A DNA stretch of 64,000 bases from Haematococcus lacustris (Eukaryota > Chlorophyta > Chlorophyceae > Chlamydomonadales > Haematococcaceae). The stretch covers positions 8,157,823-8,221,822 of the forward strand of contig JASKMD010000031.1 of the NCBI GenBank assembly GCA_030144725.1, written 5' to 3'. Position 1 is the first letter of the stretch. Every line of letters starts with the position of its first letter. A program made the translations under genes and the position numbers. Positions 53,591-64,000 of the stretch are shown here, piece after piece. The notes below the pieces were generated by a model. It ran no database searches, was not told the origin of the DNA, and was given only the letters and a program-made list of their open reading frames with translations.

Positions 53591-54711
53591 AGTTGTCATC
53601 AACGTCGGCGGCAGCGCCGCATCTGGCTTCGTTAGTGGCACACCTGTCGTCGGCGGCGCGCGCTGTCATCGTCGTCGGCGTGCGCTGTTGTAGTCGGCGG
53701 CGCGCGCTGTCGTAGTCGCCGGCGCGCGCTGCTGTCGTCATCGTCGTCGCGAGCTTACGACCTGTTTCCTTAAGGGGAATGTCTGGCAACTACAGCGCGT
53801 CGCGTGCTCGACCTGTGTCAACAAAGAACAAGAACACGCCACATTGGCGCCAAGCAAGCCATCAGCTGTTTGCAGCGTTGGGCAGCCAGCTCAAAGCGTG
53901 CAGATGTTTGCGCTTCTGCTTGCGCTTCTGCTTGCTGCTGTCCACAGGCTCCACGCAGTCAGGAGAAGGCGCTGGCAGCGGCAACGAGCTGCAGGCGGGG
54001 CTGTGTCGTTGTGAAGGTTCACCTAGTCTGGTTGCCGTGGCCTCTTGCGAGTTCTGAACCGAGCATCCTGATGCCCCGCTCTTGCCCTCGCCACACTCAC
54101 CCAAGCACGGCATCTACGCATCAGCGTGTAAGGACAGTCCAATTAGCACCCTGGCAGGACGCGTCGAGCTGCAACACAGCGAGCATAGCATGCCCATTCC
54201 AGCCCCTTCCAGTCCACAGGGCAGCGGCGACAACCCGATGGCAGTGCTGAACATGTCGCACCATTTCAACTGCCTCACCATCCCGCCTTCCGCTGCCTAC
54301 TACCCTTTCAGCCCTCGTTCGTGTTGAGAATTAACTGCGGCTGCTGAAGGTGTGGTGGTACTTGTGTGGGGCGACGCCGTGCAAGCGTACTCGCCACCTC
54401 TACCTCTGCAATATTGGACGGCTGGGCGTCTGGTATCGCATACCGCACTAGAAGCAGACACACGTCTCGGTCTAGCCCGTTCTGACCCTGGCTAAACCTA
54501 GCGCTACTACTGGCTCCCATCCAGTTTCGTTGCTTCCTTCGTTGCTCCCTCCCCCAGCATCAGCTCTACATAGCCACGCTGCCATCATTGGCACTGCGAC
54601 CAGCAACGGGCAATATTCGAGCAGCGTACCAGTGCGCGTTGTTGTTAAGCCTGCAGGCTGCTCTCAATGCTGCAAATGCCGCTCAGCTTTCCGATTTGAC
54701 GAATCAGCCCT

Positions 54712-54950
54712 CACTCCTACAAATTAATCCCTGCGTTCTTCCCTGCGTTTTGGACCAACTTTGTCCGATCGGACTGAAATTTTGATAGATGGTGTTTTGC
54801 AGAAAATAAAACATATTGATTTTTGAGAAATATTTTCAAAAAACATTATGTTTTATTTTCTGCAAAACACCATCTATCAAAATTTCAGTCCGATCGGACA
54901 AAGTTGGTCCAAAACGCAGGGAAGAACGCAGGGATTAATTTGTAGGAGTG
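54712..54950. mobile_element. 239-bp palindromic MITE
   Basis: Two perfect inverted arms of about 103 bp (outer ends CACTCCTACAAATTAATCCC) around a 30-bp AT-rich loop. Flanked by a 2-bp duplication CT (54710-54711, 54951-54952). S1 (13655) and S3 (43455) hold the empty site AGCCCTGACGC. CACT ends with a 2-bp duplication fit the CACTA/EnSpm group best. It codes for nothing. Confidence 0.9.
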
Positions 54951-55741
54951 CTGACGCATTTGAGCAAAGTTACTTGCACATACGTGAGTCTCTACTCCAA
55001 CTGTTGAGCTCAGGATGCCACAAGCAGTGCCAACAAACACACAGAGAGCAGGGTCAGCAGCAGCAGCAGCTGGGTAGGGCTGAGTTTGCAGCCAGGCACT
55101 GTGTGCACCGCAGTCAGGCAGGGCTGAATAGGATGGCAGCGGACACCAGCTGCTGTGGTGTGTGGGCTGAAGTTGGACAGTTAACAACGCAAGGTGGGCA
55201 CATTGACGGAAGAGACTAGGCCTGCCCCCACACATTCAGTTATGTGCGCCCCTCAAGCTCTGCACAAACACGCATTTTGCATTGTGGTGGCAGGATTATA
55301 CCTTGGTGCAACAAGGATGGGTTAGGGGGACAAGTGTGGTGGGTGAGGGACAGTGAAGGGGGTATGGGTACAGGGGGTAGCCAGCCAGGAGGTGTCGCAG
55401 GAGCTGTGGCAGGAAGTGTGTCCCAGGAGGTGTGTGCAAGGAGGCGTTGGCTGCAGATGCTGAGCTCAGGATGCCGCAAGGAGTGCCACTTCTCCACACG
55501 GGCAGCAGCAGTGGTGTCTGCGGGAGCAGCAGGGTGGGGTGTTGTCTGCAGCCAGGCACACTGTAGCACTGTTTGCCAGTGAAGCAAATTAGGCGGGCCG
55601 GGAGCCACAGGCTGCTGGGGAGTGCCTGTGGGCACAGCCACCACATGCAGGCGTTTATCATAGCCCAGACTCCGGAGGGGCTGGGCTGCAGGGGAAATGT
55701 TTTTGGAGGCAGCTTTTGCGATAGCAAGTTGCTAGCAGTGT

Positions 55742-56300
55742 GTGCCAGTTCTGTTCGAGCCAGGAGCCAGGAGCCAGACTGGAAGCCCCCAGCAGCCCCA
55801 AGCCCCCCTGCTGCGCACAGCCTGTAGCCAGCAGCGTGAGCAGCCAGTGCGGGGTGTTGTGGTGACTGGTAGTGGCCCCACGCAAGCCCCCACAGCACCC
55901 ATGCAGCAGCCAGGAAGCCACACAGCCTGCAACCTCAGAGCCTGGGCCCAGCACTTCCCCGCCAGCCAAGCACAGCAAGCGCACTGAGGCTGAGCAGGCA
56001 GCTGAGCCCAGCCAGCCCATTGAGGGCAAGGGCAAGGCTGCTAAAGCAAAGCCAGCACCACAGCCAGGCAGGTGGCTGGACAGGGACTGTACTGCAGCGC
56101 GGAACATGAAGCGGATTGGGGAGAGCAGGTGGCGGCCGCTTGAGCTGTGCTGGTGGCCAGAGCAGACAGCTCTGCCAGCCAAGGGCAAGGAGTACCCTGG
56201 CCTGGGCTACAAGAGGGTGCGAGACAAGCCACCCAAGGCCCAGCAGCAGCAGCAGCAGCAGCCTGCTGTGGCACAGAAGTGCGACATCCCCCCTTTTTGA
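55742..56300 (+). pseudogene. Fanzor/TnpB-like nuclease, C-terminal relic (copy 3)
   Basis: The first frame gives LLRTACSQQREQPVRG. A 2-bp loss relative to copy 2 shifts the frame near 55860. The second frame runs from APRKPPQHPCSSQ through a Lys/Ser/Pro linker to GRWLDRDCTAARNMKRIGES, RWRPLELCWWPEQ, ALPAKGKEYPGLGYKRVRDK, a Gln run and TGA at 56298. This copy has the most complete RuvC-III block (DRDxxAAxNM) and the PLELCWW tail. The upstream catalytic domains are missing, so no active nuclease is encoded. Confidence 0.6.
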
Positions 56301-57002
56301 GCTGTCATCAGCTTACGATTAGTACATGCATGTCATGCCAACTCTGCACTATAGCCCTCAGGGGTCAGGCAATAGTTTAGGTGGTAAGGCAGCCCATGCC
56401 ATGTGCATGTGCCATGTGCATGGGAACATACCTCCACACAGCTCCATAACACCATTTTGAGTAGTCCCGCTAGTGGTCCCTAGTGCCCAGCCTCAAATGG
56501 AGGCCCTATTGAGCTATGTGCGCATCGCAGGACTTGCACAAACATGCACTTGGCTTCACACAGCTGAAGACAGCTAACACAGCTGAAGAGCAGGGTGGGA
56601 GGTGATGGCTGGTGCATGGCATTGTAGGGGCTGCAGGTGTGCGGATGGTGCGCAGGAGCCCAAGGGGGGCCTGAGGTGTGTTTGCGCTAGCAGCAGGATG
56701 TGTGTGCTGTACCACAGTCATTTGCTGGCGCCAGGATCAATCCTTGGCGCGGCCGGGATAGCCCACTAGAAGGGGAGGGGGAGGGGTGAAAAGGGAGTGG
56801 TAAGGGGGGATGGGGTGAAGGCGGGTAAGGATGGGAGGGAGGGTGGGTAACACACATCCTGGGAGGGAGGAGAGGGAGGGTACCCCACAGGGCTCAGCGG
56901 CAGAGGTCTGAGTGCGGCCATGGCAGCACCCCACCTTACTGAGATCCGTGCGCTGGGTGAGGCCGCTGCCTGCCTCCCTCCGGTATGCCTCACTCCCCTG
57001 CA

Positions 57003-58054
57003 CTCCGGCAAATTAAGGCCTGGCTGGCTTGGAAAACCTGAGAGTTGAGTTCTGAAACTTGGTATGTAGGCTGCTGTGACCTAGGGGAGTACAAGACTCT
57101 CTCGGGCCAAAGTGTTATTCTCAGTCGTTGGGGAGTTGCTGGACCAGGTGTAGGGTTGTGACCCTGATTTTGGCTAAGGGAGTTGGCACCGAGTGACCAA
57201 AGTGACTTTTCATGAATTGTGAGTATGAGCGATTGTAGAGGGGGGTTACAGCTGCCCAACCTAGTAGGTGGCATGCAAAAAGTCCAAGCCAGTGATAAGT
57301 TATGGCCCACTTTAGGTGACCCTGCGGAGGGTTTAGTACCCCTCTTGCCCAAAGGGGGGGTGACTTGACCCTCCGCAGGGTCAGAGGTGACCCTCCGCAG
57401 GGTTTTGTGACCCTCCGCAGGGTCAGACGTGACCCTCCACAGGGTTTTGTGACCCTGCGCAGGGTTAAGTACCCCTCTTGGCCTTAGGGGGGGTGGCTTG
57501 ACCCTGCGCAGGGTCAGACGTGACCCTCCGCAGGGTTACGTGACCCTGCGGAGGGTCAGACGATATAGGCATTCCTGACCCTGCGGAGGGTCAACTGTGG
57601 CATGGAAAACATGCATGGAGGCTTGCATGGGGGTTTCGCAAAAGAACCGCGGAGGAAGCAAAGGAATCGCGAAGGGCATCCAGACTGCCCCACCAAGCTA
57701 TAATGACAGCCAGGGGCAGCCAGGAGCAGCGAACAGGACATCGTCGCGAGAAGGGTAGCCACGAGCTAGACAGCCATCTCTAGCCAGGAGCCTTACAGCA
57801 TTCGCGACCAGCCATAGCAATCATGTCAGGCGATAGGATCAAGAGGCAGCACTGTACACAGCACACGCATATCGCAGGAGCTAGCAGCCAGGAGCAGCCA
57901 GGAGCAGCCAGGAGCAAATCGCAGCCTCATTCGTCGCAAACGCAATACGCAAAAGAGGCATAGTGATGTTAGCGATGTAGCCATGCCAGCCAGCCATCGC
58001 CAGCTAGCAGCCTTTAACATAGCATATCGCTCCGCTAAGCCTCCCTCCGCTAAG
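57003..58054. mobile_element. 1.05-kb insert with a palindrome array, between 80-bp direct repeats
   Basis: Sequence around ATGGCAGCACCCCACCTT to CTCACTCCCCT occurs on both sides (56919-57000 and 58057-58137); S1 and S3 have it once. The insert has an array of ACCCTSCGSAGGGT palindromes (57318-57600) and a 3' part of CCAGGAGCAG words that shares ACAGCATTCGCGACCAGCCA with the E1 arm at 27991. No coding capacity recognised. Confidence 0.7.
57318..57600. repeat. Array of about 11 short palindromes
   Basis: ACCCTCCGCAGGGT, ACCCTGCGCAGGGT and ACCCTGCGGAGGGT alternate with short spacers (TTTTGTG, CAGACGTG). Two longer spacers of TACCCCTCTTGSC and GGGGGGG type occur. Each unit could form a small hairpin. 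Confidence 0.9.
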
Positions 58055-58056
58055 CC

Positions 58057-58300
58057 ATGGCAGCACCCCACCTTCGTGAGATCCGTGCGCTGGGTGAGGC
58101 CGCTGCCTGCCTCCCTCCGCTAAGCCTCACTCCCCTTCCTGACTACGTCATGCATACAGTCCATGACCCCATGCAAGAGGAGTTGGTGGGACCCCTGGCA
58201 GCAGTTAGGACCCTGGCCACATCCACTCAACTGCCAGCTGCTGGGCTACGGGCCGCAGCAAGACCTGGCTCAAACTCCCTGCCACATGTTTGGCGCAACT
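58057..58300 (+). CDS. Plus-strand conserved exon-like segment, S2 copy
   Basis: Same ATG and frame as 16362: AAPHLREIRALGEAAACLPP, then VHDPMQEELVGPLAAV. Differences from S1 are few and keep the frame. Confidence 0.3.
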
Positions 58301-58933
58301 CATTGACCCACAAACCTTGCATGTGCCCCACAAGCCTTCCAACAGCCCTGTGTGGGGGTGCGGGGTCCGCTAGCCGCCATGCTGGTCGTGCCTCCACCCT
58401 ACCCCCAACTGCCCACACTTCAGAGAAGGGGCGCCACCAGCCATGTGTGGTGGGGTGGCTGGGAACTGGCAGGTCTGCTGGCCTCAGGTGCCCACATCAC
58501 ACCAGCACAGCCTCATGCGCCTGGCCTTGTTGGCTGCAGGGGCTGGGCAGCAAGTGGGCAGGCAGGCAGCACTCGCACATCCACCAGCTGCAGTCCCAGC
58601 CCCAAGCTAGGCAGGCTGCAGTTGTCAGCATGTGGCAGGTCAGGGCCAAGGGCCTGCCTGAGCTTGTGGATGGTTGAGCTGTCAGCAGGCCTCATGACTG
58701 GACCCTGTGGCCCAGTGTGCCCAGTGTAGCTGCCTTCACTGCTCGGTGGCTTCGGCACGCAAGTCACAACCCATGCGTGTAGGCATACGGGCCTGGCTTG
58801 CACACACCCACGAGCCTCATGCAACTTGTGATGCCGCCTTGACATGTTGGCTATCGCCTGGGCCACAGGGTGTCATGCCAACTGTAAGCTACATCCCTGT
58901 CACTGGGGCCAGGCAGTAGTGTAGGTGGAAGGT

Positions 58934-60042
58934 AGTAGTAGTTGTTACACTGAAGAGGCAGGGCTTGGATGGATACAAGCCAACCTCCAAAGGTAGAAAG
59001 CCGAAGAGTTGGACTGAACGTAAAGCAAAAGAGGGAAATAAACTAGGAGAAGAGAACTCTGGGACCAAAGGAAAAGGAGCTTATAGAGAAGAGGTAAATA
59101 CTGCGACACGTCCTCAAGGGAGGCATGAGGGTCAAAGGCTGAGCTTGAAGGGATGGGCTGGAGGAAGTAGGGTGGCCAACGAGGGGTCCAGGTGGGTGAG
59201 GGGCTAAGGGAGGGAGGAGGGAGAGCGTCAAAGGCTGAGCTTGAAGGAGGGGCTGGAGGAGGTAGGGTGACCAACGAGGGGTCCAGGTGGGGGAGGGGCT
59301 GAGGGAGGGAGGAGGGGGAGGGTCAAAGGCTGAGCTTGAAGGAGGGGCTGGAGGAGGTAGGGTGACCAACGAGGGGTCCAGGTGGGGGAGGGGCTAAGGG
59401 AGGGAGGAGGGGGAGGGTCAAAGGCTGAGCTTGAAGGAGGGGCTGGAGGAGGTAGGGTGACCAACGAGGGGTCCAGGTGGGGGAGGGGCTAAGGGAGGCA
59501 GGAGGGGGAGGGTCAAAGGCTGAGCTTGAAGGAGGGGCTGGAGGAGGTAGGGTGACCAACGAGGGGTCCAGGAGGGTGAGGGGCTAAGGGAGGCAGGAGG
59601 GGGAGGGTCAAAGGCTGAGCTTCAAGGAGGGGCTAGGGGAGGTAGGGTGACCAACGAGGGTCCAGGTCGAAGATGAGGGTAAGGGTGGAGATGGAGATGG
59701 GGGTGTATGTGGCGATGGGGGTGGGGAGTAGGTGAAGAGGCAAGTGTAGGTAAAGAAGGAGGTGGAGGTGAGGATGGAGGTGGAGGTGAAGATGGAGGTA
59801 GAGATGGAGGTGAAGAAGGAGGCGGAGGTGTAGTAGAAGATGGAGGTGGAGGTGAAAAAGGAGGTGGAGGTGAGCAGGAGGTGAGCAAGAGATACGATGT
59901 GAGCAGGAGGAGGTGGTGGACATGGCTGCGCGATATGCCATATGTCCGCGTGGGCTGCTAGCAGGAGGAGGTGGTGGACATGGCTGCGCGATATGCCATA
60001 TGTCCGCACGGGCTGCTAGCAGGAGGAGGTGGCGGACATGGC
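58934..60042. mobile_element. 1.1-kb insert with a 95-bp satellite, 7-bp duplication
   Basis: S1 reads straight through at 17243. Here the insert is bracketed by GGAAGGT (58927-58933 and 60043-60049). It holds about five 95-bp tandem units (59120-59660, period exact), a GGAGGTGGAGGTGAAGATGG stretch (59690-59880), and about three 58-bp units ending GCTGCTAGCAGGAGGAGGTG (59900-60040). Minus-strand frames reading PPPAPPSSSAFDPPPP are products of the 95-bp repeat. Ends are not inverted repeats, and the class is unknown. Confidence 0.8.
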
Positions 60043-60726
60043 GGAAGGTGCCCATGCCATTTGCATGGGAATGTAACTTTACACAGTGAAAGCACCGTCC
60101 CGTCACAAGAGGGAAGGGGCCAGACGGCAAGAGATATAGGGCAGATGTGGTGAACGACTGGAGGGTGCAAGGTAAGGGCCGAGGGCTTGGATGATGACCG
60201 TCATTGTATGTATGTATGAATGAATGTATGAATGTGATGGCAATGGCGGTGATGGCCATGGTGGCGATGTCGATGATCGCGCTGGCACTAGCGAAGGTGA
60301 TGATGGCGCTGGCGCTGCCGGTGGCGATGGTGATGATGGCGATGTCATGATGGTGATGGTGCGGGCGCTGGACTGAGAGTACGATAAAGCAGGGCGCAGA
60401 CTATTGCCTGATGTGAACACACCACAGAGGTGACACCACACACAGAACAAAACATGATGAAGAAATGCAAGACGGTCATGATGTGAGGATACGGAGTCAT
60501 CACGCGCTTACATAACTAACAAGTCCCTGCTATGATAATGCATCTGCCCAATAAACAATACATCATACAATACAACATCCCAGCCGGCCAGCAGCGTCGC
60601 AGCAATGCAGTAGTACTAAGGCAGCCTCCTGCAAGCTACAAATACCTAAGACAAGCAAGACAAAAGGAGGTGAACAGTAGCGGCATCCTGCTTTGCTAAA
60701 CATACTACAGTACGGGATCACGGGCA

Positions 60727-61389
60727 TCATGGGCTGATGCTGACACCTGCTTCATGGCAAGCATTGCCGCCTGCCTTCAAGCCCACTACCATGTGCCCTT
60801 GTGTGAGGGCTGTCCACACCACCCTCTCCCAGTGCTGCTGCACGCTGGACCAGGGCCAGTCAGGCGGCTGCCACACCACCGCCAGCTGATGGTCCTGCGT
60901 GCTCCTAATGAGTAAGGGTGGAGGGAGCTGGTGCTGGCTGGGGAGTCCATCATGAGGGACACACACCACAGGGATGACAAACTCCATGGTCTGCTCCTTC
61001 CAGTCCACTGCCAGTGCGGGTTGGGAGATGAAGCTGAGCAGGTAGTGGCTGGCATCATCTGACCTAGGCTCTGGGGCCCTATCCCAGTTGGCGGGGTTGT
61101 GTTGCAGACTCAGCTGCACCACGTTAGCACGGTTGACCATATCGTTCACCCAGCTGGGCAGTGGCAAGGGGCCAGCTGCTAGACCCGCTCCGCTGAGGGG
61201 CAAGGACACCTCCTCCGCGTCTGAGCTGAGTGCACCGTCCTGCTGCCCTCCAGCTGGCTCTGGACTGCTAGCGGAATCGCCACCAAGGGCGAGGCAGGGG
61301 GCTGGGCAGCTGGCTAGGGTAGCAGGCTGGCTGTGCAGTGATGCGGTGCTGCCAGTGTCAGGGGTGCCCGGCGGTGCAAGCTGAGCTGC
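60727..61389 (-). CDS. Terminal exon type 1 (beta) of G5
   Basis: 663 bp with TGA at 60727. Encodes GDSASSPEPAGGQQDGALSS, FVIPVVCVPHDGLPSQHQLP, WPWSSVQQHWERVVWTAL and VVGLKAGGNACHEAGVS. A few substitutions from 18070-18732, none breaking the frame. Confidence 0.65.
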   Translation of the reverse strand, partial: AAQLAPPGTPDTGSTASLHSQPATLASCPAPCLALGGDSASSPEPAGGQQDGALSSDAEEVSLPLSGAGLAAGPLPLPSWVNDMVNRANVVQLSLQHNPANWDRAPEPRSDDASHYLLSFISQPALAVDWKEQTMEFVIPVVCVPHDGLPSQHQLPPPLLIRSTQDHQLAVVWQPPDWPWSSVQQHWERVVWTALTQGHMVVGLKAGGNACHEAGVSISP

Positions 61390-63967
61390 CTGCGGCCACA
61401 GCATGGACTTTCAGTGAGTTGGGTCAACACTTGCTCCTCACTTGCAGTTGTTGTGCAGTGCCGTGCTCCACACTTGCCTGGCAGGGTAGCGCCGCAGCAT
61501 CGGACAATAGCCCATCATGGCTTGCTCTCAAGCTGCAGCCCCATGCACCCTCCACGCCTGGATGCAGAGCACCAGGTGGCCACATGGCTGACTCTTCACC
61601 CCAGAGAGGGGCATGAGCAGTGCCATGTGCCATGGACTGATTGACTGACAGTTGCACGCAACAGAAGAGTTGAGGGTGGCTAGTATTGGTGTGCTGAGAT
61701 GTGATTGCAACGGCATGCACATATCAGTGCGTGTCAGTGCATGATCATACAGCGGAATGGGGTCTGTGCACTAAGCAGTTGTTGCCTCATCGTTGTGACA
61801 TTTGGCTGGTGATGCTGAGGTTGCTGCCTGCCTGCCCACTTGCTACTCAGCTCCTACAGTGCTGACTGCACTGCTTAGCAACATTTCAGTCGAACGTTCA
61901 GGCAACATGGCCACGCCAGTTCAGGCAGCACTCTTGCATTAGTGAGTGGCTGGGTGGCTGCTGGCAGGTGGCAGTGCTGAGCAGAGGGGCTTCAGCTGCC
62001 TCACCAGCATGGGCTGGGGCAGCAGCAGGCTGCGACACCTCTGGGTCATCCTCATCAAGGGCACCCGCCATGCCTGCAGCAGGCTGGGATGGCCCTGGTC
62101 CCCCCTCCTCAGCAGTGCCCAGGCCAGCAGCAGCAGCGGCACCACCTGCAGGCAGTGCAGTCAACAGCGGCTGTGGCACCTAGGAAGCATGAGGTGCAGG
62201 TGAGGGTGATAAGCATCCACAGCCACAGCCAGCATGACCATGTGGCAGCACACGCATGCATGGGCGCATAGGCGTGTGCCAGGCCTGCATACCAACCCAT
62301 CCACCAAACCTAACCCTGCAGCTGGTGCAGGTGAGGGGGCTGCCTGCCTGCCCAAGTGCTGCCAACCCCCTGCAGCCAGCAAGGACAGCCGCATGAGCTG
62401 CCCTGGTGTGATGTGGTGTGATGTGGGAAACTACCAGAAGCCATGCCATGTCCCAGGCATTCATGGCACCAGGTGAGCTGTGCAGTGTGGGCCAGCCTGC
62501 TGCAGCCATGTGTGAGAGCTGTGGGGTCAGGGACTGACTCACCAGCAGGAGCTGAAGAATCAGGGAGGGCTGCTGGTGCCACCTCCATCTCCTCCGGGCC
62601 CTGGTCTGGTGCTGCAGGCAGGGTGGGGAGGGCAGGCAGGGGCAGACCTGGTCATGCGCAGTGCAGGGTCGGCAAGGGTGGAGGCAAGGTGAAGGCGCAC
62701 TTCTCAGCAGCAGTGGCGTGATGCTGGCTCGGTCTTGAAGAGGGTCAGTGACTCACTGCTTGCGCCAGGCAGCTCAAGGTTGGGTGCAAGTAAAGGCGCC
62801 TCACTTTCGGGCGCTGGCTGCATGGCTCCGGGGCCTTGGGGAATGTCTGCATGTATAGGATAGGATGGGGTCAAACTCTAGCAGTAGCAGCAGCAGCGGT
62901 GGCGACGGCGGTGGCGGCAGCAAGAGCAGCAGCAGCAACATCATGCAGATTAGGCTGTGGCAGTCAGGTGCAGGTGAGGCAGCAACCATACACGCTGTGG
63001 GTTGTGACGGCTCTGCCCAGCTGTCCATCCAAGCTTGGACTCACCTGGCTCATCCTGGGTCAAGTTAATGACTTCAATGGCCTGTCCCTCGCCAGGCGCA
63101 GGCCGTGTCCACGTCACAGGCAAGTCACCCACTGCATGGTGTCACAAACCTCACACACGGGTGAGGCTGACAAGCCAGTCTACCAGGGTGTGGCTGCTTG
63201 GCTGCTCAGGACATGGCATTCAACAACTGCTTGGCAACAATTCAGTCGAGCGTTCAAGCAGCATGGCCACGCTAGTTCAGGCAGCACTCTAGCATCAGTG
63301 AGTGGCTGGCTGGCTGCTGGCAGGTGGCAGTGCTGTGCAGAGGGGCTTCAGCTGCCTCACCAGCATGGGCTGGGGCAGCAGCAGGCTGCGACACCTCTGG
63401 GTCACCCTCATCAGGGGCACTCGCCATGCCTGCAGCAGGCTGGGATGGCCCTGGTCCTCTCTCCTCAGCAGTGCCCAGGCCAGCAGCAGCAGCGGCACCA
63501 CCTGCAGGCAGTGCAGTCAACAGTGGCTGTGGCACTAAGCAAGCATGAGGTGCAGCTGAGGGTTAGAAGCAGCCTTAGCCACAGCCAGCATGACCATGTG
63601 GCAGCACAAGCATGCATGGGCGCATAGGCGTGTGCCAGGCCTGCATACCAACCCATCCACCAAACCTAACCCTGCAGCTGGTGCAGGTGAGGGTGCCGCC
63701 TGCCTGCCCACGTGCTGCCAACCCCCTGCAGCCAGCAAGGCCAGGCGCATGAGCTGCCCTGGTGTGATGTGGTGCGATGTGGGAAACTGCCAGCAGCCGT
63801 GCCATGTCCCAGGCATTCATGGCACCAGGTGAGCTGTGCAGTGTGGGTCAGCCTGCTGCAGCCATGTGTGAGAGCTGTGGGGTCGGGGACTGACTCACTA
63901 GCAGGGGCTGATGACTCAGGGAGGGCTGCTTGCGCCACTTCCATGTCCTCCGGGCCCTGGTCTGGTG
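60727..63967 (-). CDS. Mosaic gene G5, 3' part (continues beyond the window)
   Basis: Modules 5' to 3': 63899-63967 (69 bp), 63361-63501 (141 bp), 63045-63131 (SIM, 87 bp), 62757-62846 (90 bp), 62543-62611 (69 bp), 62005-62145 (141 bp), 61474-61644, 60727-61389 (terminal type 1). Order and lengths follow G2 exactly from 21531 down, apart from a 9-bp shorter SIM exon that loses one VIE repeat. The 5' half lies outside the window. Confidence 0.5.
62005..62145 (-). CDS. 141-bp module exon (epsilon) of G5, second copy
   Basis: Phase 1-1; encodes GLGTAEEGGPGPSQPAAGMA then DEDDPEVSQPAAAPAHAG. Confidence 0.6.
63361..63501 (-). CDS. 141-bp module exon (epsilon) of G5, first copy
   Basis: Phase 1-1; encodes GLGTAEERGPGPSQPAAGMA then DEGDPEVSQPAAAPAHAG. 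Confidence 0.6.
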
Positions 63968-64000
63968 CTGCAGGCAGGGTGGGGAGGGCAGGCAGAGCAG

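Larger units (their letters stand above)
50640..63560. repeat. Segmental duplication, copy S2 (with flanking gene parts)
   Basis: Same order and orientation as 9677-20940. Insertions private to this copy: an AT-rich block 53066-53590, a palindromic MITE 54712-54950, a block 57003-58054, and a satellite-bearing block 58934-60042. Confidence 0.9.

Noticed and set aside
57318..57600. Possible CRISPR array
   Set aside because: Repeats are palindromic and only 14-18 bp, spacers are short and themselves repeated, and the DNA is eukaryotic with no cas genes.
59043..59559. PPPAPPSSSAFDPPPP protein family on the minus strand
   Set aside because: Successive frames are shifted by exactly 95 bp and only restate the tandem repeat.

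Overview
The window is eukaryotic nuclear DNA. It is moderately GC-rich and dominated by repeats and mobile elements. Split coding segments with GT-AG boundaries, a chromodomain-bearing Ty3/gypsy retrotransposon, hAT and Fanzor/TnpB-like relics, CAG-rich microsatellites and Ala/Pro/Gln-rich proteins together suggest a chlorophyte green alga, probably Chlamydomonadales. That placement is inference; no marker gene is present.

Layout. 1-450 holds a Fanzor/TnpB-like tail relic. 1372-11959 is a minus-strand mosaic gene (G1), broken by an intact-looking chromovirus at 3385-9676 and by a large hexanucleotide expansion. 12100-18070 is one of three copies (S1) of a long duplicated segment with a second Fanzor-like relic and a hAT fragment. 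18070-26215 is the best-preserved minus-strand mosaic gene (G2). 25908-36796 is a cluster of direct and inverted duplications with a miniature LTR element (TRIM) and a 1.8-kb inverted repeat around satellites. 36797-37184 is a SINE. 37197-45940 is a third copy (S3) of the duplicated segment, split by a 5.3-kb TIR element (38091-43363). 46071-52744 is mosaic gene G4. 52900-64000 is the second copy of the duplicated segment (S2) plus the 3' part of mosaic gene G5.

The most distinctive system is the minus-strand mosaic gene family. Its exons recur as interchangeable modules with fixed lengths (141, 69, 90, 117 bp and others). Most are multiples of three and both begin and end in phase 1. Modules carry a GPSQPA low-complexity motif, a bipartite-NLS-like segment, a VIDLT SUMO-interaction-like motif, an LTG/LVLEVRPL domain, and one of two alternative terminal exons. 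Function is unknown.

Because segment S is present three times, most insertions can be compared with an empty site inside the same window. This fixes the ends and target duplications of the chromovirus, the TRIM, the 5.3-kb TIR element, a 239-bp palindromic MITE and a 1.1-kb satellite-bearing insert.
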